A stretch of DNA of 64,000 nt from Taenia hydatigena (Eukaryota > Platyhelminthes > Cestoda > Cyclophyllidea > Taeniidae): positions 21,284,509-21,348,508 of the forward strand of contig JADWOT020000003.1 in NCBI GenBank assembly GCA_036345935.2. Direction: 5' to 3'. How positions within the stretch are numbered: the first letter of the stretch is position 1; every line of letters starts with the position of its first letter. This document shows positions 26,001 to 41,000 of this stretch, piece after piece. Below the pieces are notes generated by a model. The model worked only from the letters and a program-made list of their open reading frames with translations, had not been told where the DNA came from and ran no database searches. A program made the translations under genes and the position numbers.

Positions 26001-29000
26001 TGCCATTTGACAATTTACCTACGTTTTACACGTCTTCTGTACCTGGATTGGTTGGACCTCATTAGGCTGTCATGGATAGCACCCGTCAACTTAGCTTCAA
26101 TTTGTTTCAAATGCAATTTTCGGGTTTCAGACTGTTTCGATGGTTCGTCTATACCATTTTTTTCATAGTTGTATACTTGCCACTGGTTTTCATTCATTGC
26201 ACTCTTTAGTGTCGCTTGTGTTTATTTCGTACAGACCGATGCTTCTGTTGATGCTTGCTGCTTCAGTCCGTATTAAGCTCATCTAAATTTTCCCCCTTGT
26301 AAAGTTATTTGATAGAATAGCAATTCTATAACATTTTGATGGCAATTTACGCAATGTCTGGGATTTATCGGCACCTGCTGAAGCTACTTTCATCAATCAA
26401 ATTAATCTTGGAAATTGCTGAAAGCTTTTACTTGGCTTACTTGCGGTCTAAACAATGGTAGCGGAACAATTTAAAAGTAACACATAGTTATTCGCCTCTT
26501 TCATTGTTTATCTAATGCGGCGCAGCCTGGCCAGGTATCGAGTTCCTTTTCTTGATCGGTCTATCTGAAATGATCCGGTATTAATGCAGCAATAAAGTTG
26601 AATAAACATCTACGATTTTCTTCACATAGTTTTAAATTCCTCTGCTTCCACAACGTCTTCTCTCAACTTGTCGTTGTTCATGTCATTTCAGGGTCTCGTA
26701 GTGAAGTTAAATGGCAAAGATATGGACTCTTAGATTCTTTGTTTCTTAACGCAATTGAAACACCCATGTTTAGCTACCTTGAGAAGTCCCTCTCCCTCTT
26801 TATAGCTATACAAAATTTTCCTTTAAACAAGCCGTTCGAAAGTCGAGGTGCGCACCCATGCAATATCGCGTCCTCATAAGAATCACTCGAATGAAAGACC
26901 AGGAAAATATCAAGCGTCTCTTAAATGAAATTCGACACTTTGCACTTACTGAACTACTGGAACGTCCTATTTTCCTACATACCCATTTCCGTTTCTTGCC
27001 TTTCTTGTAGTACCCCTGAGGCGTTTATGCCTGTGGTCCTTAGCCATTCCGTACCACCCTGATGAATTAAGTCATAGACCGTCTTGTGATGATTTGCCGT
27101 GAAAACGCCACAAAGAATAGGTGTTTATAATGATCATGGGTCACCATCGACACGGAAATGAACACGCACACATCTGCACAGGTCCACGCATTCAATTACT
27201 GGACAAAAGTGATGCGTTCGCTGCTGTCCACGTTCGCAGTCGTATTTGCACTTGCATTTATTTGAACGTATCGGAAAGTGTTACTCTCACGTTCACAAAC
27301 ACGCTCACTTGTGGGAGCCCACGTGTCCGTCCTAACTGATCAGGTGTTAAATCGGCGATTTGTTATTCATTCTTTTTTCGCCTCTCTGGTACTCACTACG
27401 TATGTACTGCTCGCTCACATGAGGTAAATCCGTAGGCATCTTGTCCTGTCCTCTAGTGCATCTCTTTAGCGACTATTCTCTTGCATTTCAACCGAACACT
27501 CATATTTGCCAGTCATTAAAGGGTTAAATCTTATTTAATTCCACAGAATTTTATTTCTAGTGTCCCTCGAGCACCATTCGAACACTAGCGTAGTGTAGTT
27601 ATGGAACTTTTGGGCATTCCTTTACGAATTATACAACTTGCATTAAGGATGAATGACTCCTTCCAAACCACCTCCATACTAGTTTTTTTGCTTATTGGTG
27701 GCTCACAAGCGTATCGGCTCAGGGAACTGCATGATCATGTCGATCATTCATTTCTTACCAGCAACTCATCTGGTTATTCTTCATTTTATATTAGGCTTAA
27801 TTTGTAATAGTTAGATGGGAGCCATTTTTACTGGAGAATTGTATCAAAATCTCCCTCTTTTCCTGGTTACTACCGGATTCACATTTGTTTCATGCAACTG
27901 GGCGAAATTGTCATCTAACGCTTAGAAAAGGGTAGAGGCAAAGGTGAGAGTTCATCAACTAGGCAGATAAATGAATGGTTCTCTTTGGGATGATGGCTGT
28001 CTAATGTGGGATCGTAGTTCTAAGTAGTTTTCTTTTCTCCCCTCCCAGATTGCTTCTGATTTGTTGATCCCTTCTGCCTCAAGTGCTTCCCCTTCGCTTA
28101 TTTGTGGCTTAATATAGTGGAGATTATAATTGACATTCGTGGCTGCGGTATGACATTTTCGTAGTGCTTTTGGAGGAAATCGTGCCGCTCATCATTGTTT
28201 GGCGCCCCACTTAGCGCGGCGTAAACGTTTCACGCCGCAAAGCCATGTATCGAGAATCCTTATTCTCAAGCCTTTAACACGGCTTTCATTGAGCTTATTG
28301 CTATTAGTGATAGTTCTGATATCCAGCGCTTCTGCACTTCAATCTGTCCGGCTTTGCATACGCTAACTCATGAAATGCGGCTTTGCAGTTACCAGTTTAT
28401 TTGCTTTGGAAATCAAACTCACTTTGCACCTATTCAAATCACGCTATTCAGATTTTTAAAATAAATTGCGAGAATTTTGTTTGCAGCATTTGTTGATGCG
28501 ATTGTGGAATTTCGTATGTCTTTTTTCATTGCTTTAAGCCTGTGTGGATCGGTCGTGTGTTTTAACTTTACCCTATGTGTAAATCCTTTGAGACCGACCA
28601 CTCGTGGTAGTCTCTAAACCTTTTAGGAAACCGAATTAAGGGAGGATGGGTGAAAATTGCTTTCAAACTATGAGCGTCTTTATTTTAAGCAGAAATGATG
28701 GTGATATTTTCGAAAACAGGTGTTGCTTTACTGATAAACCACAACTTTCAACCAACTCCTTTCTCATTCTTTTATTATTTTTTTCGGCAATCCATGCACC
28801 TCGCTGTCAGCATGCGATAGGATGTAGTAATAATTAACAACGAATCTTGTCGCTGGCAGAACACATTTGTGATGCATGAATCGAGTTAAATTTTTCATGG
28901 ACTTTGCACCGCTCTTTCGGATGGGCATAATCTATTTTGGAATCACTTTTTACTTTGGCCCCTCAAGAATACCATTTCTGCTTCTGTTTAAACTGGGATG

Positions 29001-32000
29001 ACCAGCGTATTGGTGAAGAGCCAATCTCACTAGAATCTTTGTGGTGGCACAATCCTTTTGGATGCATGTGTTTGCTCCGATGTTGATATTATCGTTCACA
29101 ATAGGCTTTAACGCCGGTGAAGCAAGCACAATAGCCGATTAAACTTCAACCTTTGCTTGTTTTGTTGCTTGAAAGCAATATCCGTGCCCCATTTACATTT
29201 CAGCGTTTCATTCCAACTCTACCGGAATCAAGTTTGCCTGAGGTAATAGGGATTATCAGAAGTAACCCTTATTAACAACAGAGCTGTTATAACTGAAACA
29301 ATGCAGATTCAACCTCAAGTCGATTTTTGTTTACAAGTTTCTACAGGGCAACTTTTCAATCTCGCAGAAGTATCATTGTTTATTTATCACCATTGCACCG
29401 CTTTTTCTACAGACTAAATCGCGAAAATTGCGTAACCAATGATGCTGGAAGTAGTCGTAGCAGTTCGCGTCGCTCCACCGGTCAGTTGGACCTCGAGAAG
29501 GGTCGCTTTGGCTCTCCACGCGGGTCAGCAGCTGAGGATTTCATGACACCAGGAATGTCGACAGTCAACAGTCAACTGCCGGTGAAGTACAGTAGAATCT
29601 TTGCCTACGATCCTCTCTACGATGACGATGATGAGAAGGACTGTGAGTGCTAATTTTATCTTGCCCAAGCATTTCTCCTATTTTAGGCCATTTTGTTGAG
29701 ATATTTATAATGAAGCGGGTCTATTTCCCTGACTCCTAGTTTGTTTTAGCATAGCTGACACGCTTCCATGGTTTTTAGCGTCTCTACCCTTGGATTTTTC
29801 GATGGTGCGCTTTACCATTTTCCCACCTTAGCTGTAGTACCTTACTTATTTAACGTGTAAACTTGTATTTGCGAACAATTACTCCGATTTAATTCGTCAC
29901 GCACTACGATGGTGAATCTGGATGCCTTTTTAATGGTCCTCCTCCACTTCTAGCCCCTCTTTCTAGGTTAGGCTTAACATGATAATTCACATGTATTTTG
30001 AGTGATTGGCTCATTCTTTACGTTAGGATTGTCGGCCAAAACATTTTTTTCAACGTGCAATAATGCTGCGTGTACCTCATTTAATCAACAGATGGACCTC
30101 CTTCGGACTCGGGCTTTTTCGGCAGCGTTCCCAACTTTTCATTAGTGCTTCTTCCGATTTCATAGACAATCATGGTGTCGACTGTCTTACCTTGTGATTA
30201 TTGGTTCATATATGGTTCTTTTCAATCGCTTCATTATGCCACATCCGTTAATCTGAAAGCACTTGTATCAACTGGATGGGGGCTCCCAAATAACTCCCAA
30301 TTAATTGATTGGATGCTCAATGGGGTGAATCCTTCTTTGTGTTGTTTAACGAGAAACGGTAAGTGTGGCAGGTCCAATTTGGCCGGTACTTTCGCAGTTC
30401 GTCGAAGACTACAAACTGTCAATTGAATTTAACCCGTCCAAACTGGGGCTGAGGGCTTTCATTAGTATTTTACCTGCATACAAAGCGGTGTAGCAGTGAT
30501 CCAGGCGATAGGCGCTATCGCCAACCGACTCCAGTTGTTAAAACGGTAACTTGTTTGTGTCGGTCCGCGGCAGGAAGTTCCGTAGGGGATTGAATCACGG
30601 AGAGGCCTTTTTCGGCGCTTTCGGTAAATCATAATAAAATATTTGAAATCCGTAATGGTTGACAAAGTCAGCTGACTATTGTAGACTTATGATAATACAA
30701 AGCTTCTTAGACCGGTCCCCATTGGTGAAGCCGATCGTCATTTAGGCAATCTTCAATGGTTTTCGTTGTTTCACAAACATGTTCATGTCAGAAGCTGATG
30801 CTATTACAAAAAGACGATAGTTATAGAATGGAACATGTGCTAGAAACGATGGTGGCGGTGCAATTTCGTAATAATTGCAAGTCAAGGACAATTGCGGTCG
30901 AGTGACAGTAATTTCCAAACCCCAAAGTTTTATCTTCAAAGACCTACCTCATGGATCACACACGTTGCATATTGCTGTGGCTTTGGTCATAGATTCTTTT
31001 ATCATCATGGCATTCAAGACTGTTGCTTTTCAAATGCAAAGTAGCGAACAATCTTTTCTCTTTCTAGCTTTATAACTACCGCCCGACTATGCAATGCCTT
31101 CGTGATATTTTGTTTTGCTATGAATTTCGTGGCATTTACTCGTGCCTGTGTTTGCTCCCCATTTTTCCATATTACCTTTGGCTTTGCACAGCACTCACCC
31201 CAGATATGGACAAGCAGAGTATTCGATTGATTGTCCATCACATTTATTCCTTTTCCTCGACAGACACAACAGATTCTCGTTAATACTCTGCCATTTTGAA
31301 CGAATTACGGGAGAGAGGTCCCAAAACACTGTGTAAAAGGCTCAGTGTTTCCTTTTTTTCCATCTCAGCCTTGCTACCCTTGGAATGAGCAATAGAGTTG
31401 GATGAGGATAGCTTTTATTGGATGGTGATAATAATAGAGGTAGAGGTGTCACGGTTGTGTTTAGAGTAGAGTGCGTTTCCTCCTCGGAGGATAGGGAGCG
31501 TCTGCGCGTCACAACGTTCGTATTTGCTGGCTTCTCACCCAAAAGGTATATTCAAATAACCGTTTATTGCGCATATAAGCGTGTTTTATCACCATTGCTT
31601 ACAGAATGTTATCGTTTTTTGCTGCTAAATATGTCTTCGATTTAATGACAAACTAAATACTTTTTCGTAGCAAAAGGTTTGCCGTGCATGGTCATTATTC
31701 ATTTTTACCTGAATGTCATCAGTCATTTTTTGAGGCATTCCTTAATCAATCAAATAATCAGAATTTAAACTTAGGAGGGGGTATTTGGGTCAACCCGTGG
31801 ATTTGAGTCGATTAAAGGCCGAAATTCAAGGTGTGCAGACAATATCTGCATGGATCTCACAGCCTAATTAATCCCTGCAACGCAGCCATGGCGTAAAATG
31901 GTTTATCAGTATGAATGGGGTATCCAAGGTCGACCTGTAGAACATTGTCCAAACACCCAAAATGCGTTAAATTTCCGAAATTGCGTTGAGGGAATAATCA

Positions 32001-35000
32001 GTCAGACGAGCATCCTTTGCATGCTGGCAAATGGTAGTTTGATTCAGCTTACGCCAAGAATAAGCTTGTGATTTTCAAGGAATCTCTTAGTGGCCTCTGT
32101 AATTGCTTTGATGGCCGCGCGGTCGAATTACTAATTAAACTTACTAAACCCTGCTAGAGAATTCAGCAGCTAATGTTCGCAATCAGTGATTCAGCAGTTT
32201 TTTAGCTTAAAATATTGAATTCTGTGGTCCGACTATGGTGTTTTGGAACTGCTGGTAATTAAGTCGTGTTGCTGATCATTTGTTCTAGTTTCCAATGATC
32301 TATCATGTAAGTCAGTGAAGTAAGCTAAAATGTGTTTTCCTTAGTTTCGCAACATTGAGTTAGAAAATTAGACTGATTGTCTAACTGGCATCTCACAATA
32401 AAATTTGGTTTAAAAACCTGAAAGTGCCAAATTTTGACCTATAATTTGTGTAAAATCCACAAATGGCCTGTGAAACTACTGAGGGGCATATACTTACTAT
32501 TATTAAAGGTTCAATTTGCCGGTTGGAATACCTAATCGAGAATTGTAACTTCAAAAAGAAAAAGAAGAAGCGTAAATGAAGGTGTAATAAATATCTATTC
32601 AAAGCTGGCCTTACTTAACGGAGTCAGACTTAATAGCCTAGTCTTTACAAAACACTTATTCCGATGTTTCCATAGGCTTCACGGTTCGAAAATGCGATTG
32701 AATAGACTTCTAATATCGACAGTGCTTTAGAAAACCGGACAATTTATACATCTTTATCTAATCTAGGTAATAAAATTGAATGTACGGAATGTGTATGAAT
32801 GGTTCTATCCACCGCATCCACACTATTATTTCACATTTCCTCCCTTTACGCCAGTCTTTCTAGTTGCTGCCTTACAATGATCTCGAGAGTGCCGCTAATA
32901 AAGCGTCCTGGTGGGGCGGTGCATAATTTTCTTGCTTAGCGTTAAATGAAGGCGGCCGACGATTTATGTCGACCTGTCGAATGCTGTTTAGTAAATCGGA
33001 TTACTCTTTGTGCTGTCCCTTTATTCCGCTTGCAGTGGGCTCTTTGCAGTCGGAGGGGTCGGTGATCTCCTACTTGCTCTCCCAGCTGCGTATCGGCATG
33101 GATCTGACTCGAATCACCTTGCCCACCTTCATTTTGGAGAAACGGTCAACTCTCGAGATGTATGCCGACTTCCTTGCTCACCCCGATCTCTGGGTGGCCA
33201 TTGGGGACGGCGAGACGCCACAGGCACGACTCATCGCCTGCCTCCGGTGGTAAGCTACGTGCTCATTCTTACAATCCCATATCAGTAATATTGTGACTGC
33301 TAAATCAGATTCTGAGAAGCATGAGTACTGGCAACTGATTCATCTTAAGCGTTTACAAGGTTACTCTCTGTCCCTTTTCTCTTGCCAAATGAGAAGTTTC
33401 AAGGAATTAATGTCAACCTCTCGCCGCAATTTTTTGTTAATGTGTTTGTTTTTACGCATTGGAAATGTAGCTGTTTTAAGTTTATTTAGCCTCCGACCCA
33501 TTAATAAATGTTTTTCTTCGGCAAAAGTTCACCTTTTTGGCAGCATAGTTTGGGATGGTTGTGAAAACAAGCCCACTCCTCATCACAGGCAGAACAAGAG
33601 AAAAGGCTGCCTCAAATGCGAGATGTTGGTTCTTCTTGAACCAGAAGTAATGAAATGTTTCATTAAAGAAGACTAGTCTCAATATTCCATCTTGGTAGCT
33701 TTAATTTTTGTCCATCTTTTGATACTTGTTTTTATTCCGAGCTTGTTTTCGCATACTGTGATTTCTTTGGGAATCATCCTGAGCTTGCCATCTAAACACC
33801 AACATCAAAAACTCAGTAGCCTTTCGGAACCACTTTTTCCAATTTGCGCTTGTTGCATTTTCGACGGCAGACATGCATGAACTGAAGTCATATTGAAGTA
33901 TATGGGTTCGATCCCGGTTGACAACTTTGTCATTTAGATACGTTTTATGTTATTTAAACAGTCGTCAAATTTTCGATGGCTGTCAGTCAACAACTCTCGG
34001 ATGAGTCCAGATTTTTCTCTGGATACTCTACATCAGATCTATTTGGTGTGGTATTTTAGTTCGGGCATTCATATATTCTCAATGCCTTTTTCACATGGAT
34101 AAGTAATAAAAAATCCCAAAGATAATGTGCGGTAGCTCAAAATCCTCTATTCATTTAACCATTTGAGTTTGTCTTATTGCTTTTACGATACTTCAACCTT
34201 TCATCATGTTTAATGACTTCCCAGCTATCCCAAATGATCGGCTTTTTATTTGCAAATCTCTTTCAACCGAAATCCACTGCAGTACTCTGAAGGCATTTCA
34301 AAAAAATGCGGGTTTGAAAGTAGGTTTGTTATGGTCTTACGGGAATGCTGAGGGACAAGAAGTACGGGTGCCATAGATATCGCCAGAATGGGACTGAACC
34401 GTTGAAGAATCTACTACTTTGCGCAGTCCAAAACGCGAATTGAACAACTATAAAGTTTACGCAAATGCAGTTATAATTTAGTCGTCTACCAAAAGACACT
34501 TCAGGAGTGTTTAGTTGATTGTTGGTGGAGCTAAAAATATTTGTCTTCATGCCCCAACTTATTCGCATGTGCTATGACTCGTCTCGTTTACTAGTCTCAG
34601 TGTCCCCGATCCAACCGAGGTGACCATACTTCTCACAGCCAGACCGCCTCCATCATCTCCCTTATTTGAAGTGTCTACCTCAAACTAATACCTTTTTGTC
34701 GACGGGTGTCAGTCCATGCTTCTCACACAACTCACTTTCAACCTGCGTTCATTTATTACCTATCAAAAGGACAATCTGACTTGTACGTAGTCGTTATTGT
34801 AAGAATTAGAGTTTTCAAAAACTTGCTTTGATCACCCCTGAATCATATTGATTCTCAACTTTCTGGTTCTCTGTTATAAGAGCCTTTTTGAGCAAGCTTG
34901 TTTGAATGATGTGCCTGTTGATAAAACTCCATTTTCACAGAGCTGATCAAGGCGTTTGCTACCAGGGCCTTGAGGACTAATCAAACGCCAGATATTTTAC

Positions 35001-38000
35001 TGTTCCCATAAAGAATAAAACCATCCTCTGACTAAGAACTTTATGCATTATCCCGTTGGATTAAACTTAACTGATCCATATGGGAAGTGATTCAGTGCGA
35101 TCCATTATTACTCACCTGATTAAGGAACTGCTATCAAATATGCAAATCCAGATGTCATCCATTCCTCTCTTTGTAAATTTTGCTACAGGTACCTATCGGC
35201 ATTTCACGCGAGTCGTAAAACCCCGGTTTGCAAGAAACCGTACAACCCGATTTTGGGGGAAATATTCCGTTGCTGCTACTACCTCGGTCCCGTCTCCAAT
35301 TGTGTTAAATTCGGCTCCCCCGTCTCCTCTTCAAAGCCTCTTCTCGAGGAAGACATTCCAGTGGTGTATCCGGAGGAGGAAATGGAGCGGTATGGACCTA
35401 TCCCATACGCTTCTGAGGATTGTGTTGTCTTCCTTGCCGAACAGGTACGCCCTCTTCTTGTCTTCCTCTAAGTCTTCCCTCTTCTTTTGAAGCTCATGTG
35501 CAGTTAAATGGGCTTAAATGGCATGGAAAGAGCCTTGGACAACCTACCGAAAGCCGTTTTGACATAAGCGTGCACTAACATTTGGAGATCGCAAGCATCC
35601 GTATTGATTGGACTAAATTCCCCCCCCCCTTCCAGAGGAGGATTTGTCTCTTGTGCAATCCCGTCACAAGTCAGGCAATGTAGAAGGTCAGGTGTTTACT
35701 CCGTCAACTGCTTATCTACAGTAATTGACTAGCGAGACTGTCAACTGGGAATCACCACGCCCGAGGTCGTCATTGGCAGGCGTATGGTTGATTGTCTTTG
35801 AATGGTTGAAACCGTCGGAACATTTTACTGTTGAGTTGTCGTACCGTGCCGTGCTATGAAGTCTTCTGTAGATCCCTGTAGATGCCCGTGAATTGGAGTT
35901 TCACGTCTTTGCTCGAAATGAACTGCGCTGTTCATCGTAACCCGCGGCATATATTTATTGGCTTTCACTATTGCATGCACCGGTTTGACTTGCTCACCGG
36001 CTATTAATAAAGGCATCCTTGCCACTTAATATTACGTGGAAGTGCTACATGCAGTACTATCACGTCAGCATCCATGATACAATTAGATGATCCGATTCGA
36101 ATGGAACCAAATTGCAATCTTTGACTAGCCGATTGGTCAGACATCTCCAACCTCATTGGGCTCGACATAGAGCACCGCATGAATGCGTTCTCCCCTACTG
36201 CCATCCCGTTATCCCTCCTCGGCATGTTAGCAACCTGCTGAGTGCATCAGCAAGTATTTGAAATAAATTTAAAAAAAACCGAAAGAACACATTGGATATT
36301 GTTTTCTTCGAAAATGAAGTTTTTTCAGTTGCATCTAATCTAACCATCTGGAAGGCCCTGGAAAACAGGACTAAAATTTAATGTTTTACATAGAATTGGG
36401 ATAAAACTACGATATATTTCGCTTATCATGCCTAAAAGCTGGGACTGTGTCTTTCCTTTGTGTTAAAATCTGTTCATTTACTCAAATTGAGCACCAACAA
36501 TGCCATTTAGGTTTGAGTGCTTCCATTCTCTGTCTTTGTCTCCCCTCTGTCCTTTTATCCGCTCGTTTTGTTAGTATGGACCCATGTGAATTTTGTTGAG
36601 GCCAGCCAATTGAAACCTTTCAAATTTGCTATTTAAAAGAGACTACTTTTGCCCGCTAAGGGCTGAAGATGGCAACGCTTGATACTCTAACCCGTTGGAC
36701 ACTTTAGACTAAAGTTGCACTAGACATCGTATTTTATGAAATCGAGGTGCTTCCTATCAGGTTCGGATCCAGCCAAATAGAAAGCTGCTGGGAAATCCCG
36801 AATAAAAGCTGAAGTTTCAATGATGATGCGGATTTCACTATCCAATTCAGTGATTAAATAGTTCGTGTAAAATCGCCCAATTTGAGAATCCTTAAGTTGG
36901 ATTTGTTTACTTTTGTATGCTGTTCTGGGATGTCACTTACAGAAGGCAGATGCCTCACTTCAGTCGGATTACTTGCAGTGCAAAAAAATTGTACACCACG
37001 AGTTATCACTTTTCTTCTGTGTGCAAATTCCTAGATGAACCCGCAAGCTGGATGCCAAATATCCGTTGAAGATGCTGTGAAACCTAGATTCAAAACCGAT
37101 CACTGAAAAAAATTGACAGATCTTTCCGTCAGTAAAGTTATTTTACACGTGTTTGACAGCAAATTATCTTGGTGGAAATGGTCAGGGCATGCCGAAAACC
37201 GCCGAAAACGGTTGAAGCATCTCGGTTAGAGTGAAGCAATTCTAGCCTTAGACGTCGGCTTATGAGTGCCAAACGCTTTCCTCTATTAGAGACTTAATTT
37301 AAACAGCAACGAATTGAGAAGTCATTTCCCAATAGTGCTGTGAGTTGGGTATTGCAGGTGTCAAATTAAAAAGTATTGCGACTGCGAAGGGCTGCTTTGA
37401 TGAAATATTTAATGACAAAGACATCGTACAGCGACATCTTTATCCCTCCCCTGACTGGTCTGGAGTTTATTAAATGTAATTCCTTTCTTCAAAGCCGGTT
37501 TTTTACTTAAGAAGAGATTGTGACAGCGATATGGCCAAGTTCATTATGAGACTAACATCACCACTGGAGCTTGACATTCCGAATTCACTGCCAGGCGATG
37601 AGGACATTAGTTGGGTCTTACTTTGGAACGCGGTAATAACAAGCTCTAAAGATGATCGGATGCCCATCGAAGCAAGCAATTCTTAAATGGCAGTTTAGTA
37701 AGGACCGATGAGTAATCATTTCACTGGAAGAAGGCCGCATTTTGCATCCCCAGGTTACTCATGCAGATGTTACATAGCATGGGAGCCTGGAGCTAGTTTT
37801 GATTGCAAACACATGGCAGGGCTAACAACCTAGTCGCACAAATTGCACGGTCCACTTTGAATCCAAGTAAGACAGCTATAATTTACTTATGTCTGTTTAC
37901 TCCGTTGAATATAAAAGCAACTTTTGTCCCCCACAGCTATGAAGCACCTTTATTTACAGAATCCTCGACAAGGCTTATCCTGATTTTATAACTTGTCACA

Positions 38001-41000
38001 TTTTACCATCGGTCATTTGTTCCAGTTTTTGACTCGGCTCCGTTATTGCGTGCTTCACTGCTGTCATTGCCTTTGCATCAAACTTCCTCCCCTTCAAAGC
38101 TTTCTGTTGAAATTACCTCAGGAGCCAGTCAGTGCAGAGCAGCATAATACTTTTGTTTGGCATAGTTGAGAGAGGGTCTGGCTCCTAAAACAAAAAAATT
38201 TTTTTTTTACTGTCCGATAGGATAATGAACTGCGATCAAACCATCACTAGCTATGTGCACTTTCTGGTTAGTTTGCCTCATACTATGCAATCTTTTATTT
38301 TTAAGCTACTTTTTCCATTTTTTGCCCAATTTCACTGATTAACGAATGGATTATTATAAAGCCAGCATTTTTTCCCATTACTTTTTTTAGAATCAGGTAT
38401 GAAATGTTATTCGCTAATACTGTGGTTTCTTCGAAAACCAGCCGTGAAAGCCTTTCGTTTGTCCACCTAGCTTTTTAAATTTCGGTTAAAGGGAAGCAGT
38501 ATTGAGCACGTTGTTTAACTGACCTTCCAGAACTTCTGTTGAATGAAACAGACTGAATCATTCGACCTTAGTAGGAGGAGCCTTCAAATAATGTTTTGTT
38601 AATTTTGGGTAAAGGCTTCAAACCACCTCTTAGTACTCTCCATTGACATCTACAAGCTATAAACTACAAAGATATTCATTAATTTCTCAAACAACATCTA
38701 GCCTTATACGCTAAATAATTATCAATCCATTTTATCCATAAACTCATCAGGGAGCCTCCCTTTAAAGCATCGTTGGGTGTATAAGTTTGGATAGAATCTT
38801 ATTATAAATGCACGGAAGAGCTGGTGGACTTTTACCACAAATAGCATTAAAGGGATGCCATATTGCCAGGTCGGTGGCTGAACTTTGCAGAGTCCGCGTG
38901 GTTACATCATAATTGGGTCGAATAATGGCTTCCTATATTAATGTATAGGGAAACAAAGTTGCAATCAACGCGTAGTTTTTACATCTTATCCACTTTTATT
39001 AATTGTTCACACAGGTCTCTCACCACCCGCCCATCTCTGCCTTCTATGCCGAGTACATTCCCAAACACATTCAGGTATCGGGTCATATTTGGACCAAGTC
39101 GAAGTTCCTCGGCCTGAGCATCGGAGTGGAAATGGTTGGCAGTGCCACCATCGTCCTCCTTGATCGGCCCGGTGAGGAATACGTTGTTACATTCCCATCC
39201 GCCTATGGACGGTGAGTCTCTCCCTTCCCCTTTCTACCCTCTCCTTCTAATCGATGCGGATGCGCCGGTCGTAAAAGCGTTTTCGTAATTCTCAAGACTA
39301 GCTATTCAATGTCCAGGTCTGGAAGCCTTGAATTGATATTGCTTTTTAGTTTGAGCGGTGTTTCTTGTTCAAACTAGTTGCGATCATATAAGTAAATCTT
39401 GATTACCTATCATCATAAACCGTTTTCATCGCTTTGTCAACTTCTATGCAGCTGGCATCTGTTTATCATAGCCGATTGACTAGATCAGATTATGGGACTG
39501 CGGTTTTTAATATCAGATCGGGGGTCAGATTACTGAATCACTGTTATTTACATCATTTTATCGTTGTTATTTTTCGAAGTTCAACTTGTCTTCTTAAGCT
39601 GTTATAAGCAGTAATTACGAGAATGTGCATACAAAACGGGATCACAACCTGCATGCGCAATCGTCAACATCGGTTCTGAGTCCTCTGTGTAAATGAATTA
39701 ATCTAGCATTCCACTCTGTATTGCTGATTATTGCTCAATTTGGAAGGAATCTTCGTGTTAATTCAAAAAATGGAAATCAACACTGCCGAGTGTGAAACAT
39801 CGAACTCGTCCTAATGAGGGCATGAAATGAGTAAAGCCCTTGATAAGTGTGGGGGCAGTTTTATGGGAGGCTGCTTCGTGCAATTAAATTAAATATCATT
39901 TTACTACATCGGTCACAGTGGGAATCTGGATTGTTCTTGTTGAGAGTTGATCGCACACCGCCTAGGTACGATGGAGATGAAAATCATCCATTCGAATAGA
40001 AATTCTCAAATCGTTCTGTCAAGTAACCGCGCCTCTGCTCGTTGGCCACAGCTAAACGACTCTGCAAACAAACGCATTGGCTCCAACGATTCGACCCATT
40101 TCCAGAGTAGACATGATTTATAGTCTCCATATTGAAAAGATTTCGAATTGTTAAGAGTATAAATTATTTAGAGCACAATATCGAAAGTATCTTTCATAAC
40201 ACACTGACGTACATCGAGAAACCGATGCAGCTCCCTTTTCACCGTCTTAGGGATGAAATCACAGACGGCTCAAGGCTCATGTAGTAGCATACACAGTTAA
40301 AATAAGTACATATCACTCTGATGCAATATTACATCACTAAAGCGGGCTCTAGTGGGATGGTAATAGATTTCAACGGACGTTGACAAGATTCTGCCTGAGT
40401 GGTTCTACCAGATTGTGTACGTGCGCAGTAGCGACGAGGATAAGCTTGCACAACACATTGTCTCACCTTACATTTTAGAAGAAACTATGGGAAGTCTACT
40501 GAATTAATTCGTGAGTGGTATTGTATCGTTACCATTATTATTTGTGGTACATTGATAGGAACATTTTGGGGGTACCGTGGGTGGAGCTGGGCGGTCAGTG
40601 CTCAGTAACCTGTGCGAAGACAGGCTACAGTGCAGAAGTGAACTTTCTCACGAAGCCCTTCTACGGGGGCAAGAAGGATCAGATCCGGGCCAAGGCCTTT
40701 GGACCTGAATCCGAAAAGCCATTCTTCACCGTTGAAGGCGAATGGAATGGCCAAATGATCGGCCGATGGACAGAAAATGGGGTTCGTTTCCCTTTCTATC
40801 TCCCTCTCTCCCATCCTCCCTCAAAAACACTAACTGATTGTGTGGTGGCTGATTTCCTCTGAAGCATGTTGAGACAATTTCTACCTCTAGACATCCCCTC
40901 TCGTGAGACTTTTGCCTTCAGATTTAATAGACTTTAAAATGCTGGACTAACCCACTCAAAGAAACTCTTGACATTGAGTCTCAAAAACCAATGTAGGCAT

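Noticed and set aside
33293..33676. 127-codon open frame just after ORP9 exon 9
   Set aside because: It lies inside the intron required by the exon 9/10 phase and homology, with no domain match.
33895..33925. GGTTCGATCCC string resembling a tRNA B box
   Set aside because: The flanking T-stem has a mismatch, there is no A box or acceptor stem at the right distance, and no tRNA cloverleaf can be drawn.
33990..34035. Hairpin resembling a hammerhead ribozyme (GGATGAGTCC then GGATACTC)
   Set aside because: The core needs CUGAUGA and GAAA; the sequence has CGGATGA and TACT, so the catalytic core is absent.
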